64,000 bases of DNA from NCBI RefSeq assembly GCF_008642375.1, contig NZ_CP029194.1:3348001-3412000 (forward strand), in the 5' to 3' direction. Made by a program: the position numbers and the translations under genes. The notes under the pieces are model-generated. The model was given only the letters and a program-made list of their open reading frames with translations, did no database searches and was not told where the DNA came from. This DNA is from Streptomyces venezuelae (lineage in GTDB: Bacteria > Actinomycetota > Actinomycetes > Streptomycetales > Streptomycetaceae). This document shows positions 35,254 to 43,619 of the stretch, one piece after another. Every line of letters starts with the position of its first letter. Positions within the stretch are counted from its first letter, which is position 1.

Positions 35254-36459
35254 GTGTCGAGGACGCAAGACGCGATCGCTTCCGCGGAGGCGCACAGCGC
35301 TCACAACTACCACCCCCTTCCGGTCGTCGTCGCCTCGGCGGACGGCGCCTGGATGACCGATGTCGAGGGGCGCCGCTATCTCGACATGCTCGCCGGGTAC
35401 TCGGCGCTCAACTTCGGGCACGGCAACCGGCGGCTGATCGAGGCCGCGAAGGCGCAGCTGGAGCGGGTGACGCTGACTTCGCGCGCCTTCCACCACGACC
35501 GCTTCGCCGAGTTCTGCGGGCAGCTCGCGGCCCTGTGCGGCAAGGAGGCGGTGCTGCCGATGAACACGGGGGCGGAGGCGGTCGAGACAGCCGTGAAGAC
35601 CGCCAGGAAGTGGGGGTACGAGGTGAAGGGCGTGCCGGACGGGCACGCGAAGATCGTGGTCGCGGGGAACAACTTCCACGGCCGGACGACGACGATCGTC
35701 AGCTTCTCCACGGACCACGAGGCGCGGGACCACTTCGGCCCGTACACACCGGGGTTCGAGATCGTCCCGTACGGGGACCTGACCGCTCTGGAGGCGGCGG
35801 TCACCGAGAACACGGTGGCGGTGCTGCTCGAACCGATCCAGGGCGAGGCGGGGGTCCTGGTGCCGCCGGCCGGCTATCTGCCGGGGGTGCGGGAGCTGAC
35901 CCGCCGGCGGAACGTGCTGTTCATGGCGGACGAGATCCAGTCGGGTCTGGGCCGGACGGGGAGGACCTTCGCGTGCGAGCACGAGGGCGTCGTGCCGGAC
36001 GTGTACATCCTGGGGAAGGCGCTGGGCGGCGGTGTCGTGCCGGTGTCGGCGGTGGTCGCGGACCGTTCGGTGCTCGGGGTGTTCCGGCCGGGCGAGCACG
36101 GGTCGACGTTCGGCGGTAATCCGCTGGCCTGCGCGGTGGCCCTGGAGGTGATCGCGATGCTGCGGACGGGCGAGTACCAGGAGCGGGCGGCGGAGCTGGG
36201 CGAGCACCTGCACGCCGAGCTGCGGCTGCTCGTGGGCGGCGGTGCGGTAGAGGCGGTGCGCGGGCGCGGCCTGTGGGCGGGCGTGGACATCGCGCCCTCG
36301 CGGGGCACGGGCCGGGAGATCTCGGAGAAGCTGATGGAGCGGGGGGTCCTGGTGAAGGACACGCACGGGTCGACGATCCGGATCGCGCCGCCCCTGGTGA
36401 TCTCGAAGGAGGACCTGGACTGGGGCCTTGAGCAGCTGCGGGAGGTGCTGGCGGACTGA
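35254..36459 (+). CDS. rocD: Ornithine aminotransferase
   Basis: The 401-residue protein starts at GTG 35254 after GGAG. HNYHPLPVVVASADGAWMTD is the N-terminal signature of ornithine aminotransferases. Other family blocks are LPMNTGAEAVETAVK, FHGRT, FMADEIQSGLGRTGR and the PLP-lysine segment ILGKALGGG. It converts ornithine and 2-oxoglutarate to glutamate semialdehyde and glutamate, linking arginine breakdown to proline. No other arginine genes adjoin it. Confidence 0.94.
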   Translation: MSRTQDAIASAEAHSAHNYHPLPVVVASADGAWMTDVEGRRYLDMLAGYSALNFGHGNRRLIEAAKAQLERVTLTSRAFHHDRFAEFCGQLAALCGKEAVLPMNTGAEAVETAVKTARKWGYEVKGVPDGHAKIVVAGNNFHGRTTTIVSFSTDHEARDHFGPYTPGFEIVPYGDLTALEAAVTENTVAVLLEPIQGEAGVLVPPAGYLPGVRELTRRRNVLFMADEIQSGLGRTGRTFACEHEGVVPDVYILGKALGGGVVPVSAVVADRSVLGVFRPGEHGSTFGGNPLACAVALEVIAMLRTGEYQERAAELGEHLHAELRLLVGGGAVEAVRGRGLWAGVDIAPSRGTGREISEKLMERGVLVKDTHGSTIRIAPPLVISKEDLDWGLEQLREVLAD

Positions 36460-36491
36460 GCGACCGGTCGGCCTCCGGTCGCGTGGCGTCG

Positions 36492-36729
36492 TCAGGTACG
36501 GAGTGCTTCGAGCGGCTGCACCTTCGCCGCTCCGAGTGCCGGGTACAGGCCGGCGAGGAGTCCGGTGAGCGATCCGACGGCGGGGGGGGGAGGACCACGG
36601 TGCAGGGGTTGATGACGGTGGTCCATTCCCGGACGAGGGCGACCACGGCGACGACCCCCACCCCGATGGCCGTGCCGGCGAGTCCGCCGAGTGTCCCGAG
36701 CACGGTGGACTCACTTCGGCGAGTCGGCA
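36492..36729 (-). pseudogene. Remnant of an ABC transporter permease (MacB/FtsX type), C-terminal end, frameshifted
   Basis: On the minus strand one frame reads ESTVLGTLGGLAGTAIGVGV then VALVREWTTVINPCTVVLPP, and a second frame continues VGSLTGLLAGLYPALGAAKV then QPLEALRT and a stop at 36492. Together these are the last two helices and the conserved LEALR ending of MacB/FtsX permeases. The frame change falls at a run of eight G (about 36586-36593). Everything before the last ~75 codons is absent, so this is a decayed gene rather than a single sequencing slip. Confidence 0.8.
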
Positions 36730-36830
36730 TTGCCGGTCGAGGACCACGCCCGGACCATCCCCCCGCCGCAACGCGGGCCGGGCAACTCGGGCCATTGACA
36801 CGAGAGTTGGTCTAGGCCAATGATGCCGCC

Positions 36831-37526
36831 ATGCCGAGACTCCGTCTGCGTCACGCCGTGCGTGCCGCGCTCGCCGCCCTCGTCCCCCTCGCGCTCCTCG
36901 GCGCGTCCACGGGACCCGCGCACTCCGCCCCCGGGGCGGCCTGGCCCGAGCCCGTCCCGGTGGTCTCCCACGTCGAGACCACCGACCCCGTCGTCTTCAT
37001 CACCATCGACGACGGCTGGTACCACGACCCCGCGGCGGCGGAACTGCTGCTCGACCGCCGGGTGCCCGCCTCGCTCTTCCTCCTGCCGGGCGCCTACTCG
37101 TACGACTCCGGCTACTTCCACACCCTGCTGAACCAGGGCCGCTCACGCGTCGAGAACCACACCGTCAACCACCCCGACCTGACCACGCTCGACGCCGCCG
37201 GGCAGCGGGCGGAGATCTGCGGGGCCCGCGACCAGCACCTCGCCCGGTTCGGCGACGGCCCGCGTCTGCTGCGCCCGCCGTACGGCACGTACGACGCGAC
37301 CACCCGGACCGCCGCGCGCGCCTGCGGGGCGAAGGCCGTCGTGACCTGGACGCACGACCTCACCACCTGGGGCTCGTGGACCCCGCCGGCCCCGCAGCTC
37401 AAGGCCGGCGACATCATCCTGCTGCACTTCAACGAGACGGTGACGCAGGACCTGGAGCGGGCACTGGACCTGGCCGAGGCGGCCGGCCTGAAGCCCGCGC
37501 CGCTCAGGGAGTACGTCCCCGAATAG
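36831..37526 (+). CDS. Secreted polysaccharide deacetylase (NodB/CE4)
   Basis: The 231-residue product has a signal peptide ending near AHSA. CE4 motifs are present: FITIDDGW (motif 1, with Ile in place of Phe before the DD), NHTVNHPDL (motif 2, His-x3-His), and RPPYGTYD (motif 3). LLHFNET near the C-terminus is the expected motif 5. It probably deacetylates GlcNAc or MurNAc residues in peptidoglycan or another wall polymer. It follows the decayed ABC permease and has no clear operon partner. Confidence 0.9.
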   Translation: MPRLRLRHAVRAALAALVPLALLGASTGPAHSAPGAAWPEPVPVVSHVETTDPVVFITIDDGWYHDPAAAELLLDRRVPASLFLLPGAYSYDSGYFHTLLNQGRSRVENHTVNHPDLTTLDAAGQRAEICGARDQHLARFGDGPRLLRPPYGTYDATTRTAARACGAKAVVTWTHDLTTWGSWTPPAPQLKAGDIILLHFNETVTQDLERALDLAEAAGLKPAPLREYVPE

Positions 37527-37577
37527 GGCGCGTACGTCCCCGAGCAGGGCGCGGGCGCGGACGTCCCCGGGCGGGGC

Positions 37578-38762
37578 TCAGAGGATCACGTGCGGGAGGA
37601 AGCGGGCGTACTCGTCGGTGACGAGGCCCGCCGACTCCCGGATCCCGAGGCCCGCCGCCTCGTTCTCGACGACCCACGCGCCGAGCACGACCCGGTTGCC
37701 GTCGAAGTCGGCCAGCGGGGCCAGCTCCTGGTAGCAACAGCGCTCCCCGTCCCGTACGAACGGCTCCGTACCGGCCTCGTGCAGGGTGACGCCCGCGCCC
37801 TCGCGGCCGAGCAGCGGCTTGGCGACCCAGCCCGTGGTCGAGGCCAGCTCGCGCGGACCGTCGAGGTAGGCGGGGAGCAGGTTCGGGTGACCGGGGTTCA
37901 GCTCCCACAGGATCGCGAGCAGCGCCTTGTTGGAGAGGAGCATCTTCCAGGCGGGCTCGATCCAGCAGGTGGTGCCGGTCCCGCCGCCGTTGTCGAGGGT
38001 GGCGAGGACGTGCTTCCCGAAGCGGTCGGTGGTCAGCCACTCCCAGGGGTAGAGCTTGAAGCAGGCACGGATGAAGCGGAGCCGGTCGTCGACGAACCGG
38101 CGCGAGAGCCGGTCCCAGCCGATCCGCTCGACGGAGAGCGCCTCGGTGTCCAGCCCGGCCTGCTGGGCGGTCTCGCGCAGGTACGCGACCGTCATCAGGT
38201 CCTCGCCGAGCTCGTCGCCGTCCGAGTGGACGAAGTGGACGGGGCCCGGCGGCAGCAGCGGCGCCTGGCGCTTCCAGGCGTCGACGAGCCGCTCGTGGAG
38301 CGAGTTCCACTGGTCGGCGCCGGGGAACCGCTCCTCCATCCAGAACCACTGCGGGCTCGCGGCCTCGACCAGCGAGGTGGGGGTGTCGGCGTTGTACTCC
38401 AGCATCTTGGCCGGGCCCGTACCGTCGTAGCGCAGGTCGAACCGCCCGTAGAGGGACGGGAGTTCGTCCCGTCGCCGCCAGGACTCGGCGACCAGGGAGG
38501 CGAGCTTCGGGTCGGTGATCCCGAGCTCGGCGAACCGGTCGTGCTCGACGATGTGCTCGGCCGCCGCCAGGCACATCGCGTGCAGCTCCTCGACGACCTC
38601 CTCCAGCGCCTCGACCTCGGGCAGGGTGAAGGAGTAGTACGCGCTCTCGTCCCAGTACGGACGCAGCGAACCGTCCGGGTAGCGGGTCAGGGGATAGACG
38701 ACCCCCTGCTCCTCGACGATCTGCTGCCAGTCGGGCCGGGGCTCGATGGTGTGCCGCTTCAT
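37578..38762 (-). CDS. Glutathionylspermidine synthase-like ATP-grasp protein (YgiC/YjfC type)
   Basis: The 394-residue protein resembles the C-terminal synthetase domain of glutathionylspermidine synthase: EYNADTPTSLVEAAS, FVHSDGDELGEDLMTVAYL, IEPAWKMLLSNKALLAILWE, WVAKPLLGREGAGVTL and a conserved basic/acidic ATP-grasp set. Actinobacteria of this type do not make glutathione or trypanothione, so the true ligase substrate is unknown. A small lipoprotein gene lies 14 bases upstream, as in the enterobacterial ygiB-ygiC pair. Confidence 0.88.
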   Translation of the reverse strand: MKRHTIEPRPDWQQIVEEQGVVYPLTRYPDGSLRPYWDESAYYSFTLPEVEALEEVVEELHAMCLAAAEHIVEHDRFAELGITDPKLASLVAESWRRRDELPSLYGRFDLRYDGTGPAKMLEYNADTPTSLVEAASPQWFWMEERFPGADQWNSLHERLVDAWKRQAPLLPPGPVHFVHSDGDELGEDLMTVAYLRETAQQAGLDTEALSVERIGWDRLSRRFVDDRLRFIRACFKLYPWEWLTTDRFGKHVLATLDNGGGTGTTCWIEPAWKMLLSNKALLAILWELNPGHPNLLPAYLDGPRELASTTGWVAKPLLGREGAGVTLHEAGTEPFVRDGERCCYQELAPLADFDGNRVVLGAWVVENEAAGLGIRESAGLVTDEYARFLPHVIL

Positions 38763-38776
38763 GTGCCGGGGCCTCC

Positions 38777-39079
38777 TCAGCCGCCGCCGGAGCCCGAGCA
38801 GCCGAAGCCGCCGGTGTCGACGGCCGCCTTGCTGAAGCTGCCGCCGCTCACCGTGCCGTTCCGGACGGAGCCGCCGTAGTAGTACGAGCCCCGGGTCGTG
38901 GTGCCGTTGCTGTCGTCGTCGTCATCGCCGCCGCCGCTCTCGCACCGGTAGCTGGGCAGCTCTTCGCGGGTCAGCGGGTCCACACACCGCCGGTCCGGCT
39001 CCGAGCCGCACGCGGTGATCGTCGCCGCGAGCACACCCATCCCGCCGAGCACCACCGTGCTCGACCTCAGCCTGCGCAT
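38777..39079 (-). CDS. Small lipoprotein, YgiB-like partner of the ATP-grasp gene
   Basis: The 100-residue product starts MRRLRSSTVVLGGMGVLAAT, with a lipobox ending TITAC. The mature part has Cys residues (RRCVDPLTREELPSYRC), an Asp run (GGDDDDDSN), Gly/Ser/Tyr-rich sequence and a final GGFGCSGSGGG. GGGGAGG precedes the ATG. It forms an apparent operon with the downstream ATP-grasp gene; the Gly-rich tail and gene order recall E. coli YgiB, but sequence identity looks low. Confidence 0.75.
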   Translation of the reverse strand: MRRLRSSTVVLGGMGVLAATITACGSEPDRRCVDPLTREELPSYRCESGGGDDDDDSNGTTTRGSYYYGGSVRNGTVSGGSFSKAAVDTGGFGCSGSGGG

Positions 39080-39181
39080 GTCCGTCGCCTCCCCTTCGCG
39101 GTCGTAACCGTCGTGGGCACGACAGTCGCGACCGCACAGTGTAGGCCGGTGATTTCCGGCCTCAACGCCTAGAGTCATTTC

Positions 39182-40084
39182 GTGCTTCTCGGGATGATTT
39201 GTGCGGTTGCTTCGGCCTTCTGCTTCGGTGCGGCCTCTGTCTTCCAGGCGATGGCGGCCCGTGCCGCCGAGCCGGGGACGGGCGGGGGCGTCGACGTCGC
39301 CCTGATGTGGCGCGCGCTGCGCCAGTGGCGCTATCTCGCCGGTCTGGGGATGGACGGCCTGGGCTTCGCCCTGCAGATCGTGGCGCTGCGGACGCTGCCC
39401 ATCTACGTCGTGGGCGCGGCGCTCGCCGCGAGCCTCGCGGTCACGGCGGTCATCGCCTCCCGGCTGCTGCACGTGCGGCTGAGCCGGGTGGAGTGGACGG
39501 CCGTGGCCGTGGTGTGCGCGGGGCTCGCGATGCTGGCGCTCGCCGCGGGGAGGGAGGGGCACAACGGCGGCTCGGAGGCACTCCGGTGGGCGCTGCTCGG
39601 CATCTCCTTCGGGGTGCTGCTGCTGGGGGTGGTCGGCGGCCGGCTGCCGGAGAAGCCGCGCGCCCTCGTCCTCGGCCTCGGGGCGGGCTTCGGTTTCGGG
39701 GTGGTGGAGGTGGCGGTCCGGCTGATCGACGGCATCGACTTCGCCGATCCGGTCTGGTACGCGCTGCTCGTCGGCGGCGGGGCGGCGTTCCTGCTGCTGA
39801 CCTCGGCGCTCCAGCGGGGCTCGGTGACCACGGCGACGGCGGGCGCGGTGCTCGGCGAGACGATCGGCCCGGCGGTGGTCGGGGTGGTCTGGCTCGGGGA
39901 CAGCACGAGGGAGGGCCTGGGGTGGCTGGCGGTCCTCGGCTTCGCGGTGGCGGTGGCGGGCTCGCTGACCCTGGCCCGCTTCGGCGAACCACCGGCACCG
40001 GCCGCCGGACCGCACGAGGCGCACCCCCGGGGCGAGGACAAGAGCCCGGCCCCGGCCCCCGAGCGGGGCCCTCGCACGCCCTGA
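39182..40084 (+). CDS. DMT-type (EamA-like) integral membrane protein
   Basis: The 300-residue protein has about nine to ten membrane helices, starting MLLGMICAVASAFCFGAASVFQ, and resembles the DMT superfamily (NIPA/EamA-like). A Pro/Glu-rich cytosolic tail ends it. TAGAGT at 39170-39175 lies just before the GTG start, which has no ribosome site, so the message is probably leaderless. The substrate is unknown. Confidence 0.8.
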   Translation: MLLGMICAVASAFCFGAASVFQAMAARAAEPGTGGGVDVALMWRALRQWRYLAGLGMDGLGFALQIVALRTLPIYVVGAALAASLAVTAVIASRLLHVRLSRVEWTAVAVVCAGLAMLALAAGREGHNGGSEALRWALLGISFGVLLLGVVGGRLPEKPRALVLGLGAGFGFGVVEVAVRLIDGIDFADPVWYALLVGGGAAFLLLTSALQRGSVTTATAGAVLGETIGPAVVGVVWLGDSTREGLGWLAVLGFAVAVAGSLTLARFGEPPAPAAGPHEAHPRGEDKSPAPAPERGPRTP

Positions 40085-40117
40085 CGGCCGGAGACGGGGC
40101 AGTGGGCGGGCGTAGGC

Positions 40118-40180
40118 GAGCAGGGCCGGGCCAAGCCGGGCCGGGCCGGGCCGGCTTGGCTTGGCTTGGCCCGGCTGCTC
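40118..40180. terminator. Long hairpin between convergent genes
   Basis: GCCGGGCCAAGCC (40125-40137) pairs perfectly with 40163-40175, and GAGCAG (40118-40123) extends the stem with CTGCTC (40175-40180). It touches the stop codon of the MocR gene. Confidence 0.75.
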
Positions 40181-41591
40181 AGGGCAGCACCCTGCACAGG
40201 GCCTGGAGCGCGTTCTGCCAGCCGCTGTCCGGGGGTGTGGCGTACCCGACCACCAGGCCGTCGAGATCCGGTTTCACGCCGGGTCGCCGGAACTGGTTCA
40301 GGCCCAGGACCGCGAGCCCGTGCCAGGCAGCGGCGCGCAGGACGTCCTGCTCGGTGCCGGGCGGCAGGGTGAGCACCGCGTGGAGGCCCGCCGCGATGCC
40401 GCTGACCCGCGTCGCGGGCGAGTGCGCGGCCACCGCCTCCACCAGCTGGTCCCGGCGCCGCCGGTAGCGCAGCCGCATGGCCCGTACGTGCCGGTCGTAC
40501 GCCCCCGAGCCGAGGAACTCGGCGAACGCCAGCTGGTCCGGCGCGCTGGACGCCCAGTCCGCGACCCCCTTCGCGGCGACCACCTCACCCACCAGCCCCT
40601 CCGGCACCACCATCCACCCCAGCCGCAGCCCGGGCGCGAGGGACTTGCTCGCGGTCCCCAGGTAGACGACCCGCTCGGGGTCCAGGCCCTGGAGCGCGCC
40701 CACCGGCTGCCTGTCGTAGCGGAACTCACCGTCGTAGTCGTCCTCCAGGACGAGGCCTCCCGAGGCACGGGCCCAGTCGACGACGGCCGCACGCCGGTCC
40801 GGCGGGAGGGCGCCGCCGAGCGGGAACTGGTGGGCCGGGGTCAGGAGGACGGCTCCGGAGTCCGTCAGCTCCTCGACGCGCGTGCCGCGTCCGTCGATGG
40901 GCAGGACCGGGGTCCCGAGGCCGGCCCTGGTGAGGAGGCCGGCGTGGATGTCGAGCCCGTACGACTCGACCGCCACGTCCCGCACTCCCCTGCCGCGCAG
41001 CACCTCGCCGATGAGCATCAGGCCGTGGACGAACCCCGCGCAGACCATGATCCGTTCGGGCCGGACGTGCACGCCCCGCGCGCGGGCGAGGTACTCGGCG
41101 AGTGCGGTGCGCAGTTCGATCCGGCCGCGCGGATCGCCGTAGCCGAAGGCCTCGTTCGGGGCGGCGGTGAGCGCCCGCCGGTAGGCCTTCAGCCAGTCGG
41201 CGCGGGGGAAGGAGGCGAGGTCGGGGGTGCCGGCCTTCAGGTCGTGCGCGGGAGCCGCGGGCGGGCCGGGCCGCGCCGGTGCGGCGGGCCGGGGCCGCGG
41301 GGACGAGGGCACGGTCCTGCTCGGCGCGGTCCTGCGGGCGACGCGCGTGCCCGAGCCCTGCCGGGCCGTCAGCCAGCCCTCGGCGACGAGCTCGGCATAG
41401 GCGTCGGCGACGGTGTTGCGGGCCATGCCCAGGTCGGCGGCGAGCGACCGGGAGGACGGCAGTCGCGTGCCCGCCTCCAGGCGCCCGCTGCGGACCGCCT
41501 CCCGGAGCGCGTCCATGAGGCCGGCACGCAGCCGCGGACCGCGCAGCTCCAGGTGAAGGTCGGCCCCGAAAGTGGCCCAGTCGTTCGCCAT
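40179..41591 (-). CDS. MocR/PdxR-type GntR regulator with aminotransferase-like domain
   Basis: The 470-residue protein has a GntR helix-turn-helix (residues ~20-85, AGTRLPSSRSLAADLGMARNTVADAYAEL), a Pro/Arg-rich linker, and a fold type I aminotransferase domain. The PLP Lys is in TASKSLAPGLRLGW, with EDDYDGEFRYD upstream. MocR regulators sense PLP or an amine and typically control a divergent gene. Here the divergent neighbour is an AhpD-like gene 47 bases away. Confidence 0.92.
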   Translation of the reverse strand: MANDWATFGADLHLELRGPRLRAGLMDALREAVRSGRLEAGTRLPSSRSLAADLGMARNTVADAYAELVAEGWLTARQGSGTRVARRTAPSRTVPSSPRPRPAAPARPGPPAAPAHDLKAGTPDLASFPRADWLKAYRRALTAAPNEAFGYGDPRGRIELRTALAEYLARARGVHVRPERIMVCAGFVHGLMLIGEVLRGRGVRDVAVESYGLDIHAGLLTRAGLGTPVLPIDGRGTRVEELTDSGAVLLTPAHQFPLGGALPPDRRAAVVDWARASGGLVLEDDYDGEFRYDRQPVGALQGLDPERVVYLGTASKSLAPGLRLGWMVVPEGLVGEVVAAKGVADWASSAPDQLAFAEFLGSGAYDRHVRAMRLRYRRRRDQLVEAVAAHSPATRVSGIAAGLHAVLTLPPGTEQDVLRAAAWHGLAVLGLNQFRRPGVKPDLDGLVVGYATPPDSGWQNALQALCRVLP

Positions 41592-41638
41592 GGAAATGGA
41601 CCATACTCCTGCGCCACCCCGCTCGTACGGTGGGAGAC

Positions 41639-42145
41639 ATGACCACCACGGCGGCAGACGCCGCAGCAGACAAGAACGCGCACGAGCACGCGCCCCGCCT
41701 CGCCCTCGCCGAGCGGGTCCCCGAGTTCTACCGGGCGATGATCCGGCTGGAGACGGCGGCCGCGAAGGACGTCGACCCGACCCTGTACCACCTGATCAAG
41801 ATCCGGGCCTCGCAGGTCAACCGCTGCGCGTTCTGCCTCGACATGCACACCAAGGACGCGCTGGCGGAGGGCGAGACCGTCGAGCGGATCGTGCAGCTCA
41901 CCGCCTGGGAGGAGTCCCGGCACTTCTACACCGAGCGGGAGCTCGCGGCCCTCGCCCTGACCGAGGCCGTCACCGTCCTCACCGACGGCTTCGTCCCCGA
42001 CGAGGTGTACGCGAAGGCCGCCGCCCACTTCGACGAGACCGAGCTCGCCCGGGTCATCGCCGCGATCGTCACCATCAACGCCTGGAACCGCATCGGCGTG
42101 ACGACCCGGCTGACGCCCGGCCACTACACCCCGCGCTCCTCGTGA
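41639..42145 (+). CDS. AhpD-like carboxymuconolactone decarboxylase-family protein
   Basis: The 168-residue product contains the AhpD-type redox motif NRCAFCLDMHTKDA (Cys-x-x-Cys with downstream His). LYHLIKIRASQV precedes it as in peroxidase-related CMD proteins. It probably acts as an alkylhydroperoxidase or disulfide reductase in the cytoplasm. It is likely controlled by the divergent MocR gene. Confidence 0.9.
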   Translation: MTTTAADAAADKNAHEHAPRLALAERVPEFYRAMIRLETAAAKDVDPTLYHLIKIRASQVNRCAFCLDMHTKDALAEGETVERIVQLTAWEESRHFYTERELAALALTEAVTVLTDGFVPDEVYAKAAAHFDETELARVIAAIVTINAWNRIGVTTRLTPGHYTPRSS

Positions 42146-42187
42146 GGAGCGGGGCGGCGGCGCCCTCGGCGAGGGCGCCTTCGCTCC
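42146..42187. terminator. Two-part hairpin between convergent genes
   Basis: GGCGCCCTC (42159-42167) pairs with GAGGGCGCC (42171-42179), and the outer GGAGCG (42146-42151) with CGCTCC (42182-42187). Confidence 0.65.
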
Positions 42188-42196
42188 GTGGTGCCC

Positions 42197-43237
42197 TCAG
42201 TGCGCGCCAGGGCGGAAGAACTCCAGCGCCACGCGCAGCACCTCGCGCTGCTTGGGCCAGTCGGCCTCGGGACCCGCGGCCAGGATGGCGTAGTGGTTGC
42301 CGTCCGCCGCCGTGAAGGCCCGGTCGACGACCTTGCGGCGGCCGCCGTCTCGGGCGTACGCGTACACCAGCTCGGCGGCGTCGGCCGGGGCGTCCGGATC
42401 GCCGGTGACCCGGTCGAGGCTGATCTCCACGTACCCCGGCTTGTTGGCCTTGCCGTCCTCGGAGGCGCCGCGCAGGGCCTCGTACGGCGTCATGCCGGGC
42501 TCGGTGATGACGAACACCTGGAGGAGGCTCTTCCCGTCCGGCGCGTTGAAGAAGATGCCCTGGTCGGACTCGGTGCGGTCCCAGCCCTCGGGGACGCCGA
42601 CCGTGAAGCCCTTGAGGTCCTTCTGCGCGCGGTAGCCGGGCGGAGGGACACCGTCCGCGGGGGCGGTGGCGGACCCGGAGGACGTGGGCGCGCCCGACGG
42701 CGGGTCCGTCGGGGAGCCTGTCGGGGAGTCCGTGCCGTACGAGGTCCCCGCGTCGGTCGGACCGTCCGTCGGGTACTCCGAGGGCGTCGTGTCCACCGGA
42801 GCCGAGACCGAGACCGCCGGGCCGCCGGCCGCCGGCCCCTTGCCGTCCTCACCCCTGCCCCAGAGCAGCCAGGTGCCCACCGAACCCGCCGCGAGGACGG
42901 CGACGGCCACCCCCGCCGCGACCACGCCGCGCGCCCGCGGCCGGCCGCCTGCCGCCCCTGCCGGGGCCGGGGCGGTGGCGTACTGCCACTGCCCCGTCTC
43001 CGGCACGTACTCCGGCACGTACTCCGGAGCGTACTCCGGCACGTACTCCGGAGCGTACGAAGGAGGAGGCGGCACGGAACCGGAAGCGGGGCCGGAAGCG
43101 GGAGCGGGCGCGACGGGCACGGAAGCCGGAGCGGGAGCCGGGCCCGTCGTGGGCATCGGCGGCGGGGCCGGAGCCGGGGACGGCGCGCCCCCGACCGGCT
43201 CCCAGCTCTGCGTCTCGTCGTTCCAGCGGGCGTTCAT
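42197..43237 (-). CDS. Pro-rich single-pass membrane protein of unknown function
   Basis: The 346-residue protein has a long Pro/Ala-rich cytoplasmic N-terminus starting MNARWNDETQSWEPVGGAPS, which includes tandem (A/V)PEY repeats (about residues 62-80). One membrane helix lies ~104-128. A Ser/Thr/Pro-rich linker leads to a C-terminal ~135-residue domain (GFTVGVPEGWDRTESDQGIF...YVEISLDRVTGDPDAPADAA) that resembles PsbP/LpqN-like extracytoplasmic domains. It is two bases downstream of the small motif protein gene and on the same strand, suggesting one operon. Confidence 0.75.
   Translation of the reverse strand: MNARWNDETQSWEPVGGAPSPAPAPPPMPTTGPAPAPASVPVAPAPASGPASGSVPPPPSYAPEYVPEYAPEYVPEYVPETGQWQYATAPAPAGAAGGRPRARGVVAAGVAVAVLAAGSVGTWLLWGRGEDGKGPAAGGPAVSVSAPVDTTPSEYPTDGPTDAGTSYGTDSPTGSPTDPPSGAPTSSGSATAPADGVPPPGYRAQKDLKGFTVGVPEGWDRTESDQGIFFNAPDGKSLLQVFVITEPGMTPYEALRGASEDGKANKPGYVEISLDRVTGDPDAPADAAELVYAYARDGGRRKVVDRAFTAADGNHYAILAAGPEADWPKQREVLRVALEFFRPGAH
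43007..43058 (-). repeat. 12-bp tandem repeats encoding PEY units
   Basis: About four to five copies of GTACTCCGG(C/A)(A/G)C encode alternating APEY/VPEY in the membrane protein gene. Confidence 0.7.
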
Positions 43238-43238
43238 G

Positions 43239-43619
43239 TCACCCTCCGAGCAGGGCGCCGACGGCCTGCCCGACGGCCACGCCCGAGGCGAGGATCCCGG
43301 TCACCGCGCCCGCGTCCAGGAGCGCCTGGCGCAGCCGGGTCAGGCGGGGCGCACCGGCGCGCCCCGTGCCCTCGATCTCGTCCTCGGCGTCCGAGAGTTC
43401 GCCGTCCAGGGCGGCCGTCTGCTCGGTGGCGACGACACCCCCGAGGTCGGCCCTGAGCTTGCGGATGGCCTGGAGGAGCTCCTCCTGCTGCGGGTCGCGG
43501 GCCGGCTGCGTGCCGTTCACGGTGCTGGTGACGGTGTTGTTGTCGCCGATGGTGACGTTGCCGCTGGTGTTGGTGACGTGAATGCCGCCGCGGTCACGGG
43601 AGTTGTCGGTGTCAGCCAC
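43239..43619 (-). CDS. Small protein with N-terminal beta-strand motif and helical/Gly-rich C-terminus
   Basis: I do not recognise a named family. The 126-residue product starts MADTDNSRDRGGIHVTNTSG and continues NVTIGDNNTVTSTVNGTQ. This segment aligns with the last residues of the adjacent upstream protein (see findings). Residues ~40-95 are helical (QEELLQAIRKLRADLGGVVA, LTRLRQALLDAG) and the end (AVTGILASGVAVGQAVGALLGG in composition) is a hydrophobic Gly/Ala helix that might insert in a membrane. The ATG overlaps the upstream gene by eight bases. Confidence 0.78.
   Translation of the reverse strand: MADTDNSRDRGGIHVTNTSGNVTIGDNNTVTSTVNGTQPARDPQQEELLQAIRKLRADLGGVVATEQTAALDGELSDAEDEIEGTGRAGAPRLTRLRQALLDAGAVTGILASGVAVGQAVGALLGG

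Noticed and set aside
36582..36600. G-run frameshift as a mere sequencing error in an intact permease
   Set aside because: Even after joining the frames, only the last ~75 codons of the permease exist, so the gene is truncated regardless.
40161..41642. A 493-codon rightward frame opposite the MocR gene
   Set aside because: It is the antisense shadow of a clearly conserved GntR/aminotransferase protein, typical of high G+C DNA.
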